Shown piece after piece: positions 25,731 to 32,549 of a stretch of DNA of 39,971 bases. Numbering within the stretch: position 1 is the first letter of the stretch; the number at the start of each line of letters is the position of its first letter. Source of the stretch: Frankia sp. QA3 (lineage in GTDB: Bacteria; Actinomycetota; Actinomycetes; Frankiales; Frankiaceae); assembly GCF_000262465.1 (NCBI RefSeq), contig NZ_CM001489.1:5585167-5625137 (forward strand), in the 5' to 3' direction. The notes under the pieces are model-generated. The model worked only from the letters and a program-made list of their open reading frames with translations. It made no database searches and had not been told where the DNA came from. Made by a program: the position numbers and the translations under genes.

Positions 25731-26422
25731 TGTCGGTGGTGGAGGGGAGCCTGCCCGGGTCCGATGATCCACGACACCCCCGGCCCGGTGATCACGATGG
25801 TTGGCCTTGGAGCAACTCCGACGGCTGTGCCTACCGCGGTCCCGGTAGCCGGCACGTCCCTGGCGGAGGGGAAGGTGGATACCGCCCGGCAGTAGCCGGC
25901 CACCACCCACACCGTGGAACGGCTCCCCGCGATCCGGGCAGCGTGCGCCACGGGCACCCCGTCCTACGCCACGGTCCCTGCGGCCACCCGAGTCACCGAG
26001 ACCGCCCCACATCGAGAAAGATCAAAACCCGCCGCCACCGGGACCGACCCGGGAACCATCAACCGACACCACACATTAAAGATCATTAGCGCGGATCGGT
26101 GTTCTGACCCGGGTGCCCGTGAGTGACCGGTTGGCCGCTCGTAATGGCCCGCGAATGACCCTTAGTTGATCTTCCTGGCCATCCTCCCGCTGGCCCTCCG
26201 TAGCTGCCGATCGGAGACCGCAACGGAGCGGGCCAAGCTTCGCGTAGCGACCGCATAGCAGCGTGGGCTTGAAGCGCGCAGTGGAGGCCGCGGACTGCCG
26301 CGAAGGAGGACCGGCGGTGGCACGTGCCCAGAGGCGGCTCGACCAGTTAGCCGCTCGCCCTGTCAGCGGCAGGCGATGCGAGGTTGGGCAGTGTCCTGCC
26401 GATGCGAACCGACTTTAGCTGT

Positions 26423-26462
26423 CCAAGAGGCGCGGGTTCATGCCAAGAGGCGCGGGTTCATG
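26423..26462. repeat. 20-bp perfect tandem duplication
   Basis: CCAAGAGGCGCGGGTTCATG occurs twice in a row, each copy ending in ATG. It lies 80 bp before the start of the small gene at 26542. Either a slippage event or a leader element. Confidence 0.9.
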
Positions 26463-26541
26463 TCGCTCGATACCGGTCGCCGCCGAGCCGCCTGCGCCGA
26501 GCCTGCTCGCCAGGTTCCGATCCGGGCGGAAGGATCCAGCT

Positions 26542-26898
26542 ATGACCTACGACGTGGCCGTGTGGCGGCAAGACGGCTCCCTGACCGGCGATGAGGCATC
26601 AGCCGAGTTCGAACGCCGGATGGACCAGGCCGAGCAGCGATACGAAGCGGATGTCCGCGACCCGGCTTGCCCCGAGCTGGTCGAACTGCTTCGGCGCATG
26701 CGTGCCGAGTTCGCTCAGAGGCCGCAAATCTGGGAGGGCCCGGTCGACGGCGACCTGACTAGCGAGGCCGACGGCGAGTTCATCTACATCACGATGTCTT
26801 GGGACGGCGGCTCAGATGTCGTCAAGTTCATTGCCGGCATCGCTCGTCCCCTCGGCTTGGTCGTTTATGACCCTCAGGCCGAAGCGATCATGAGCTGA
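26542..26898 (+). CDS. small acidic protein of an actinobacterial accessory family
   Basis: The product has 118 residues. The ATG at 26542 has GGAAGGA upstream; longer frames begin in the duplicated 20-bp sequence. It starts MTYDVAVWRQDG and ends AGIARPLGLVVYDPQAEAI, with a central FIYITMSWDGGSD. I recall the pattern (YDVAVW at the start, a [FIV]Y[FI]xMxW strand, then LGLVxYDPQ at the end) from many short actinobacterial proteins of unknown function, some near polymorphic toxins, where an immunity role has been suspected. No partner toxin is seen here. It has no signal or TM segment and is likely cytoplasmic. Confidence 0.65.
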   Translation: MTYDVAVWRQDGSLTGDEASAEFERRMDQAEQRYEADVRDPACPELVELLRRMRAEFAQRPQIWEGPVDGDLTSEADGEFIYITMSWDGGSDVVKFIAGIARPLGLVVYDPQAEAIMS

Positions 26899-27309
26899 GG
26901 TCGAGCCGAGCCGAGAGGGGCCCGCCGCCGCGTCGTGGACCAGCGCGCCGACGCCGCACGCCCGCGCGAGTGGCCGACAGTGGCCGCGCCGAGCGCGGCC
27001 CTTGATCTGAGAGCGAGCATTCCTGCTGCCGGTGATCCGGCTGCGCGACGAGGGTGAATCGACCTTGATCGAAGCGGAGGGGGAGGGCGAAAGCCCTGGT
27101 AGCCAAGGGTGGAGCTCCGAGGGTGGACCTTGAACCCCGACCTTGACCGCTACCTGCGGGAACGCCGCAAGCCCTCCAGCCGGACGGGCATGATGTAGCC
27201 GAACGATCACTGAGCGCACAGAGGGGCTCCCCGGTGAAACCGGGGAGCCCCTCTTCGTGCTCGCGATCTCGGGGCAATCCAACGGTGCTAGCTATTGCAA
27301 GCAGTCGTC
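26899..27309. other. intergenic, with possible gene fragment
   Basis: No complete gene. A 22-codon frame (27130-27198; ending RYLRERRKPSSRTGMM) stops just before the strong terminator at 27220, as if it were the 3' remnant of a deleted gene. GGTGGACCTTGAACC at 27122 vaguely resembles the antisense T-arm of tRNA-Ile but does not match it. Confidence 0.4.
27220..27254. terminator. 15-bp perfect hairpin terminator
   Basis: AGAGGGGCTCCCCGG (27220-27234) and CCGGGGAGCCCCTCT (27240-27254) pair perfectly around a TGAAA loop, followed by TCGT. It lies between the plus-strand fragment ending at 27198 and the minus-strand gene ending at 27310, so it can serve both directions. Confidence 0.85.
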
Positions 27310-27690
27310 TCAGGTGATGAATTCCGATCCTTCGTCGGGTTCGTCGGTGATCTCGGGTCGGCCGGGTCGGCCGATGTGCCGTCGGTGTTCCCGCGCGGCG
27401 AGTCGTCGGGGCGCCCATGCCTCCCCGATCGCGATATGCATTCGGTCGATCATGGCCGCGCCACCGAGTCGGTATGCCTCGGCTTCCCCCTCACTGACCG
27501 GGCCGGTTGTCGCGCGTTCAAGCTCCGGTGCGAGAGCGAGGACAGCATAGAGGGCACGCCGGTAGTCCGAGGCGAGTAGCGGCGGGTCACCTGAGGGGCC
27601 ACCGTCGAATTCGCTGTCCCGGTCAAGCAGGATCTCGGCGTATTCCCGGAACTCTTCGGCGACGCTCTTACCGTTGTTTCCGGCGCTCAT
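27310..27690 (-). CDS. hypothetical accessory protein
   Basis: The product has 126 residues from an ATG at 27690 that overlaps the preceding stop by one base (TGATG), so it is translationally coupled. It is charged and helical: VAEEFREYAEILLDRDSEFD, DYRRALYAVLALAPELERAT, AAMIDRMHIAIGEAWAPRR, ending in an acidic tail (DEPDEGSEFIT). No known domain recognised; no TM or signal. Its coupling with the 65-residue gene implies a joint function. Confidence 0.65.
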   Translation of the reverse strand: MSAGNNGKSVAEEFREYAEILLDRDSEFDGGPSGDPPLLASDYRRALYAVLALAPELERATTGPVSEGEAEAYRLGGAAMIDRMHIAIGEAWAPRRLAAREHRRHIGRPGRPEITDEPDEGSEFIT

Positions 27691-27887
27691 CACGTGGTCG
27701 TTCTCTCTGGTTCGCTGGCACGCGGCCGACCGGCGTCGAACTCCATGGGGGCGATCGCAAAATGCACGATCCCGTTGTCCCGTGCGTATTGCCGTGCTGC
27801 CGCGCGGGACTCGAACCAGACGATGACCTTTCTCGGGCCGACCGGCCCTAGCCTGATCAGCGCGTAAATAGTGACGTCCTCGTCCAT
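27690..27887 (-). CDS. hypothetical small protein coupled to the next gene
   Basis: The product has 65 residues from an ATG at 27887, with GGAGG just upstream; a longer frame from 27926 lacks such a site. The sequence starts MDEDVTIYALIRLGPVGPR, followed by KVIVWFESRAAARQYARDNG and HFAIAPMEFD, an alternating strand/helix/strand pattern of a small alpha/beta fold. No family recognised. First of a two-gene minus-strand unit. Confidence 0.65.
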   Translation of the reverse strand: MDEDVTIYALIRLGPVGPRKVIVWFESRAAARQYARDNGIVHFAIAPMEFDAGRPRASEPERTTT

Positions 27888-28084
27888 CCCGCCTCCGCTC
27901 CGCCCTCGTGGGGCCGATCGACACATGGTCTTTTTCGCGGGCGGCGACCCGAGTCCGGGAGTCAGAAGGGAGCGTAAGGACCTTCTGCTGCGACCGGACC
28001 CGGGTGCCTGCGGAAGAATCTAGGGTTCAGCGAGATCGATCACGAGCGGTGATCCATGGTAGTTTACGTCCCGCTCTAGCACGA

Positions 28085-28103
28085 CTACCACGTAACGTGT
28101 TAG
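28085..28103. promoter_or_regulatory. 19-bp near-perfect palindrome, candidate operator
   Basis: CTACCACGT-A-ACGTGTTAG, with eight of nine arm positions complementary around a central A. It sits between the XRE gene end (28113) and the small-gene pair (27887 start). It fits the size of an XRE-dimer operator. The assignment is inferred from symmetry and location. Confidence 0.45.
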
Positions 28104-28112
28104 CCGTGCTTT

Positions 28113-29357
28113 CTACGTGGAAATGTCCAAGAAGTCGGCTAGGCTGCGAAGCTCCTGACTCAGCGATCGCTTGCGGGTCCGCAGAATAGTGAGCAGGACG
28201 TCCCTCCCCTTACGCTGATGCCGCAGCCATTCAGGAGAGTTCTTCCGCAGGTGAACAAGAATGTCGGCGGCGTCGCCGTAGTCGCGTAGCGCGGTGTGGG
28301 CTGACGCTACGTCGAGAAGGTGACGACTCAGGTTGTCGGACCGATATCGGCTAGTACGTGGCTGTGGGATTGTCTCCGCGAGCCTCAGCACGCCCCGCGC
28401 GTCACCCGCGATCATGACTGCTTCGGCGCGTTTCATCGTCACGACCGCCGGACCGAAGGTTGTCAGGTACTGGTGATAGCGACCGGGCGAGCGGATGACG
28501 GACACACGCGACGCGGCAACCTCGGCGAGCGACAGAAATTCGTCGGAGGAGTCACGCCGATTGTTGCGGATCGCGGCGGCCGACCCGCGAAGCAGGAGCC
28601 ACCCCCATGCCGAGAGTTCCGCATCGCTAGCCGTGGACATCCGCGGTTCGATCGTCGAGGCGGTGTCTCGGGCGAGCGATTCCGCATCGGTGAACCGACC
28701 CTGCCTGATGAACAACCACGCCTGCGATATGGCGCCGGATGCTGCGGTAAGAGGGTCGCCCGCGCCTGTCGCGTCCTGTATCGCGTCCCGAATAGCGGCA
28801 TAGGCGAGATCATATTGTCGCACCTGCGTGAGGAACCATCCGGCAAGTTGATAGATCTCGGCGCGTAGCCGCAACAGTGGGGGCCGTTCCTCGGACGCGG
28901 CGTGATCGATCAGCCAATGGCTTTCGCGGACCATACGAGGGAGCATTGCGGCGACAGCCTCGAAGTCGTCAGCGTGGTAAAGGCGGACGGCTTCCGACAG
29001 TGCCGCGCGTAGATCTGCCTCCCGCACCTCGCCGGACGGCTGTTCAGTGAAGGATGCGGCGCCCCCGATGCCGACAACGGGAGTGAGTACCCGACGCAAA
29101 GGAAGAAGATTCAGCTTATTGTCTTCCTCGCGGTCGGGGGTGGGTGCGGGGGAAGCCGACCCGAAGAGAGTCGATGTCTCGACGTCGAGTGCACGGGCGA
29201 GGATGTGAAGTGTTTCGATTCGGGCGCTTCCGCCCTGTTCGATCTTACGGATCGTGGAAACGCTTAGTCCAGCCGCGTCCGCAAGTGCTTCCTGAGTCAG
29301 GCCACGTCGGTGGCGCAGGTTCTGGAGATGGGTTCCCGGTGCCGACTCGTCTACCAT
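28113..29357 (-). CDS. XRE-family HTH regulator with TPR-like C-terminal domain
   Basis: The product has 414 residues from the ATG at 29357 (GAAGAGGG upstream). Residues ~10-65 form a clear Cro/C1-type helix-turn-helix: LQNLRHRRGLTQEALADAAG, LSVSTIRKIEQGGSARIETL, HILARALDVETSTLFG. The remaining ~330 residues are helical, with paired-helix spacing like TPR repeats (DFEAVAAMLPRMVRESHWL, LLRLRAEIYQLAGWFLTQVRQYDLAYAAI, RFTDAESLARDTAS, RYHQYLTTFGPAVVTMKRAEAVMIAGDARG). Such HTH-TPR proteins sense peptides or partner proteins in actinobacteria and commonly control mobile-element or developmental genes. Probably the regulator of this element. Confidence 0.85.
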   Translation of the reverse strand: MVDESAPGTHLQNLRHRRGLTQEALADAAGLSVSTIRKIEQGGSARIETLHILARALDVETSTLFGSASPAPTPDREEDNKLNLLPLRRVLTPVVGIGGAASFTEQPSGEVREADLRAALSEAVRLYHADDFEAVAAMLPRMVRESHWLIDHAASEERPPLLRLRAEIYQLAGWFLTQVRQYDLAYAAIRDAIQDATGAGDPLTAASGAISQAWLFIRQGRFTDAESLARDTASTIEPRMSTASDAELSAWGWLLLRGSAAAIRNNRRDSSDEFLSLAEVAASRVSVIRSPGRYHQYLTTFGPAVVTMKRAEAVMIAGDARGVLRLAETIPQPRTSRYRSDNLSRHLLDVASAHTALRDYGDAADILVHLRKNSPEWLRHQRKGRDVLLTILRTRKRSLSQELRSLADFLDIST

Positions 29358-29580
29358 CACGCCCTCTTCTCGCCCGCGTGCGCAAGTCATCCTCAGGATA
29401 CGGCGCCGTGGCTGCCGTGCCGACCACCCACGATCGTCCGGCCGGACACCACCGAGGCAGATATTCACCGCGCCTGGCGATCACTGTCGACAGGCGCAGA
29501 TCAGGGTGACGGTTCGGCGCGTCCTGGACGTCGACGGTCGTCGGGTCGGCCGTCGTGCACGCCGATGGGCCGGCGGACGC

Positions 29581-29610
29581 CAACGCGCGCAGACGCGCGC
29601 ACGCGCGTTG
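29581..29610. repeat. inverted repeat next to TGCAC array
   Basis: CAACGCGCG (29581-29589) and CGCGCGTTG (29602-29610) are perfect 9-bp arms around an alternating purine-pyrimidine CG-rich loop (which could also adopt Z-form). Confidence 0.75.
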
Positions 29611-29612
29611 GG

Positions 29613-29682
29613 GCCGTGCATGCACACCTCGTGCACACCCCGTGCACGGCTCCTTGCACGGCTCTGCACACCCTCGTGCACA
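29613..29682. repeat. phased TGCAC repeat array
   Basis: TGCA starts at 29617, then TGCAC at 29621, 29632, 29643, 29655, 29665 and 29677: steps of 11, 11, 12, 10 and 12 bp. Typical units are TGCACACCTCG, TGCACACCCCG and TGCACACCCTCG. The half-helical-turn-consistent spacing resembles iterons or a cooperative operator. Confidence 0.8.
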
Positions 29683-29695
29683 CCGGTCCGACCGG

Positions 29696-29735
29696 CCGAT
29701 CGAGAGTTGCCACGCGCCCGATCGAGAGTTGCCAC
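29696..29735. repeat. 18-bp direct repeats, 22-bp period
   Basis: CCGATCGAGAGTTGCCAC is present exactly at 29696-29713 and 29718-29735. Two helical turns separate the copies, so a bound protein pair would lie on one DNA face. Directly follows the TGCAC array. Confidence 0.85.
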
Positions 29736-30231
29736 ACATCTTGATCGTGAACTCGGCTTTCCGTGTTCAAACCATGCCTTTCGTCCCGGCTCTCGGCTCT
29801 GTTATCCGATTCTCCGTAGTGGGATAATTAGGTTCGGATCGGTGTGCCCTGCCGTGCGCCGCTTCGAATGATCGTCAGTCCGGCTCCTGTGAAGTGGGTG
29901 GGTATGACATCGTTGTGGATCTTTGCTGGCCGTTCGGTGCGTCGGGCGGGCGCGGCAGGCCGTGGCACGCGCCTCTCCTCGGCGACCGGTGTGCGTCGTC
30001 TTCTCGCGGTCGTGTCCGTCCCTGGAGAATCCACGAGGGTCGGGCGGAAACCCGGGTACACATGGCGCGGTGGATCACCTTAGCCGGCGGGCTATTCACT
30101 CTGTGTGACGGTAGCGGGATGTCCGCTACGGGGTAGCGGCGTCGCTGACGGGTGCGACGGCCTGTCCGCCGGTCTGAGCTGGGCGGACGGGTCGGGGTAG
30201 CCGTAGCGGCCGTGGGGTCGCTGTCGGGCGC

Positions 30232-30546
30232 GTGCCCGCGTGGCGCGGGGGCGACGTGCCGTGGCGCGGCTACCGCTGCCCGTGTGGACATCGGCATTCC
30301 TCGGATGATCCGGATCACGCGAGAGAAACGGGTATCGGCTCGTTGGACGCGGCACGCCGTGACAAGGTTCAGATCCTCGCCGAATATCAGCCGGAAATCG
30401 ACTGCGACGACTTTTCCGCCGCGATAGTCGCTTGGGCGGGCATCCTCGTCCGCGAAGAATCGGAGAACGGTAACGGGGGAATTCCATCGGCCCGCACAGG
30501 AGAATCCGAGAGACTCGACAGCGACTCGGAGAGTCGGTTTTCGTAG
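30232..30546 (+). CDS. small hypothetical protein upstream of the recombinase
   Basis: The product has 104 residues from a GTG at 30232; a GTG at 30256 is also possible. It begins with a Cys/His-rich stretch (YRCPCGHRHSSDDPDH), followed by an acidic helical part (AARRDKVQILAEYQPEID, FSAAIVAWAGILVREE) and a polar tail. Codon third positions are mostly G/C, supporting coding on this strand. It ends 53 bp before the preferred recombinase start. Position would suit a recombination directionality factor, but no similarity supports that; the overlapping antisense frame is less convincing. Confidence 0.45.
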   Translation: MPAWRGGDVPWRGYRCPCGHRHSSDDPDHARETGIGSLDAARRDKVQILAEYQPEIDCDDFSAAIVAWAGILVREESENGNGGIPSARTGESERLDSDSESRFS

Positions 30547-30599
30547 GGTCACGTCGTGCTAGCATGCCCGCGACGATCACCACGAGAAAGGGTGTGCCC

Positions 30600-32549
30600 A
30601 TGCCCCCGAAATTCACCCCGGAATCCCATGTTCCGTTGTCCGCATCGTCTGCCGGGCGGCTGCGGGCGATTTTCTATCTTCGAGTGTCGACGAAGGCGCA
30701 GGTTCGCACCGACTACGATCCGGAAGGCATCTCACTTCCGGCGCAGCGCGTCGCGTGCGGGGCGAAAGCCGAGACGTTGAACGCCGACATGGTGGGCGAG
30801 TATGTCGAGCCGGGTGCCTCGGCGCACAAGAACCTCGAACGGCGCGAAGCGTTCCGCGACATGATCGCCCGGATCGAGCGGGACCGGGACGTCGATATCG
30901 TGATCGTCTACCAGCTCAGCCGGTTCGCGCGGGACCGGTACGAGGATGCCGCTTTCACGCTGCGCCTGCGGAATCTCGGGGTTGTTCTCGTGTCCGCCAC
31001 GGAGAACATCGACGAGACGCCGGCCGGTGAACTCCTTCACGGCATGCTCGCCGTGATCAACCAGTATCAGTCTGCCGCCAGCGGGAAGGACATCAAATAC
31101 AAGATGCGGCAGAAAGCCGCGAACGGGGGCACCCCCGGACTCGCCCCGATCGGCTATCTCAACGTGCGGATCCGCAGCGAGGGACGGAACATCGCCGATG
31201 TCATCCTGGACGACGACCGGTGGCGACTCGTGCAATGGGCCTTCGAGCAGTTCGCCACGGGCGCGTGGACGGTGGACAGCCTGACCGAGGAACTCAACCA
31301 TCGTGGTCTGACCAACCGCGCCGCGGGGAAACGCCCGGAACGGCCGCTACAGCCCTCCCATGTCCACAAGATGCTGACGAACCGCTACTACATCGGCGTT
31401 GTCACCTTCGATGGCGTCGAATACCCGGGCGGCCGGCATCCCACCTTCGTCACGGAAAAGACTCTCACCAGGGTGCAGGGAATCCTGCGGTCGCGCGCCA
31501 CCGCCGGTGACAAGCCAAGCAAGCATTTTCACCCCCTGAAAGGAAGCCTGTTCTGCGGTCAGTGCGGATCAGGATTCGGCATCATGAACGCGACCGGACG
31601 GGGCGGCGGGAAATACCCCTACTTCTACTGCCTCGGCCGGCAACGCGGGAAATGCGGACAGCCGTACGTGATGATCGAGGTGGTCGAACAGCTCGTGGCG
31701 GACTGGTGGCGCCGCGTGGAGATCACCCCGCGGCAGAAATCCCGGATACGCGACATCGTCCTCGACAGCGCGCAGACCCTCGTGACGAACGGCACCGAAC
31801 AGGCCGACCGGCAGAGGCGCCGCATCAACGCTCTGGAAGACGAACGGCGCGCCTGCATGCGCTCCTACTACAACGGCGCGATCAGCCAGGAATTCCTCAA
31901 GGAAGAACAGCAGCGGATCGACCGCGACCTTGGTAAGGCGCGTGCCCTGCTCCACGCCAGCGAAGGCGAATGGCAGTCGATCGGCGCGATTCTCGACCAA
32001 TTGCTGAGCCTCTGCGAGGACAGCCACACCCTCTACACCACCGCCCCGGCACTCGTGCAGCGCCAACTCAACCAGGCAGTGTTCAAGCGGTTCTGGATCA
32101 TCGACAAGGGGATTCACGGAGCGGACCTGTTCCCCCCGCTCGCCCAACTCCTCGGCGACGATCTTGCCGACCTGCTGAGCCAGGAGACCAGGAATCTGAT
32201 CAAGGCCCAGAGCGCCACAGACGAACCCGGACCCCCGGACCTACACGTCTCCACCAGCGAGGGACCCCCGACCGCCCACGAGGACAGCAGACCCCTTCAC
32301 GGGCAAACGAAAGCGCCGTCCGGCATCTACCCGAACGGCGCTACGCCCTACCAGCTCAAGAGGAGCGAAGATCAAGTTTCAAACATCGCCACTCTTGTGG
32401 ACCTAGGTGGACTTGAACCACCGGCCTCTTCCTTATCAGGGAAGCGCTCTAACCGACTGAGCTATAGGTCCCGGCAACGACTGCAACCATACAGGACGGC
32501 GGGGCCGGGATGCGGGCCGCCGCCGTCCGTTCGCGCTACTGGTCGCTGA
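30600..32549 (+). CDS. large serine recombinase (integrase)
   Basis: The product has 649 residues from the ATG at 30600 (GAAAGGG eight bases upstream; an ATG at 30564 is in frame but lacks a site). Resolvase domain: catalytic Ser30 in FYLRVSTKAQ, then IVYQLSRFARDRYED and the SAASGKDIKYKMRQKA helix. Recombinase domain: APIGYLNV, NHRGLTNRAAGK, VHKMLTNRYYIGVV. Zinc ribbon: FCGQCGSGF (~318) and YFYCLGRQRGKCGQPY. A coiled-coil region follows (~400-460). It performs site-specific integration and excision. The reading frame continues antisense through the entire tRNA-Ile gene (residues ~600-624) and overlaps the end of the DUF3566 gene by 14 bp, so the extreme C-terminus is chromosomal sequence. Confidence 0.93.
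   Translation: MPPKFTPESHVPLSASSAGRLRAIFYLRVSTKAQVRTDYDPEGISLPAQRVACGAKAETLNADMVGEYVEPGASAHKNLERREAFRDMIARIERDRDVDIVIVYQLSRFARDRYEDAAFTLRLRNLGVVLVSATENIDETPAGELLHGMLAVINQYQSAASGKDIKYKMRQKAANGGTPGLAPIGYLNVRIRSEGRNIADVILDDDRWRLVQWAFEQFATGAWTVDSLTEELNHRGLTNRAAGKRPERPLQPSHVHKMLTNRYYIGVVTFDGVEYPGGRHPTFVTEKTLTRVQGILRSRATAGDKPSKHFHPLKGSLFCGQCGSGFGIMNATGRGGGKYPYFYCLGRQRGKCGQPYVMIEVVEQLVADWWRRVEITPRQKSRIRDIVLDSAQTLVTNGTEQADRQRRRINALEDERRACMRSYYNGAISQEFLKEEQQRIDRDLGKARALLHASEGEWQSIGAILDQLLSLCEDSHTLYTTAPALVQRQLNQAVFKRFWIIDKGIHGADLFPPLAQLLGDDLADLLSQETRNLIKAQSATDEPGPPDLHVSTSEGPPTAHEDSRPLHGQTKAPSGIYPNGATPYQLKRSEDQVSNIATLVDLGGLEPPASSLSGKRSNRLSYRSRQRLQPYRTAGPGCGPPPSVRATGR
32312..32342. terminator. hairpin inside the recombinase 3' end
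   Basis: AGCGCCGTCCGG (32312-32323) and CCGAACGGCGCT (32331-32342) pair at 11 of 12 positions around a CATCTAC loop. It looks like a terminator, yet the recombinase frame runs through it for another ~70 codons. It also lies just past the 3' end of tRNA-Ile on the other strand, where it may end tRNA transcription. Confidence 0.5.
32398..32471 (-). tRNA. tRNA-Ile (GAT)
   Basis: It folds as a complete cloverleaf of 74 nt on the minus strand: acceptor GGACCTA/TAGGTCC, D arm GCTC...GAGC, anticodon arm CTTCC-CTGATAA-GGAAG with anticodon GAT, variable AGGCC, T arm GGTGG-TTCAAGT-CCACC, discriminator A. CCA is not encoded. Its location after gyrB-gyrA-DUF3566 is the usual actinobacterial place. The integrated element starts directly at its 3' side, and the tRNA-Ala that often follows is not seen in this window. 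Confidence 0.96.

Larger units (their letters stand above)
25050..26541. other. 1.5-kb region without a credible gene
   Basis: Holds a 16-bp direct repeat (TCGCGGGTGGACAGTA, two copies between 25217 and 25250), a G-rich stretch with short tandem repeats (25460-25730), then a C/A-rich stretch to ~26090, and unplaced sequence to 26420. ORFs here lack family signals; a frame on the minus strand (25643-25957) could be a decayed fragment, but nothing identifies it. The left end of the integrated element probably lies here. Confidence 0.45.
29358..30231. other. 874-bp cis-element-rich region upstream of the XRE gene
   Basis: No credible gene. It contains the hairpin, phased TGCAC array and 18-bp direct repeats listed separately, plus an inverted repeat TTATCC (29802-29807)/GGATAA (29822-29827) in an A/T-rich patch. 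The stretch 29870-30230 has no structure that I can name. Confidence 0.5.
26542..32471. mobile_element. candidate integrated element at tRNA-Ile (left limit unresolved)
   Basis: A large serine recombinase lies directly against tRNA-Ile(GAT), and everything leftward to at least 26542 consists of small unknown genes, an XRE regulator and repeats, with more mixed codon use than the gyrase block or the 1-25 kb genes. No replication initiator, relaxase or structural gene was seen, so it may be a small or decayed element. The left attachment site could not be found by eye; a serine recombinase needs only a few bases of core identity. Confidence 0.5.

Noticed and set aside
25643..25957. Minus-strand ORF of 104 codons as a transposase remnant
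   Set aside because: No DDE, HTH or other transposase motif and no terminal inverted repeats could be found.
27117..27145. Possible left attachment site resembling the tRNA-Ile T-arm
   Set aside because: GGTGGACCTTGAACC differs from the tRNA antisense GGTGGACTTGAACC by an insertion, and the similarity does not extend outward; chance is likely.
29875..30552. Minus-strand ORF of 225 codons opposite the small gene before the recombinase
   Set aside because: Much of it is Pro/Arg/Thr-rich, it lacks a good start site, and it overlaps a plus-strand frame with better codon pattern.
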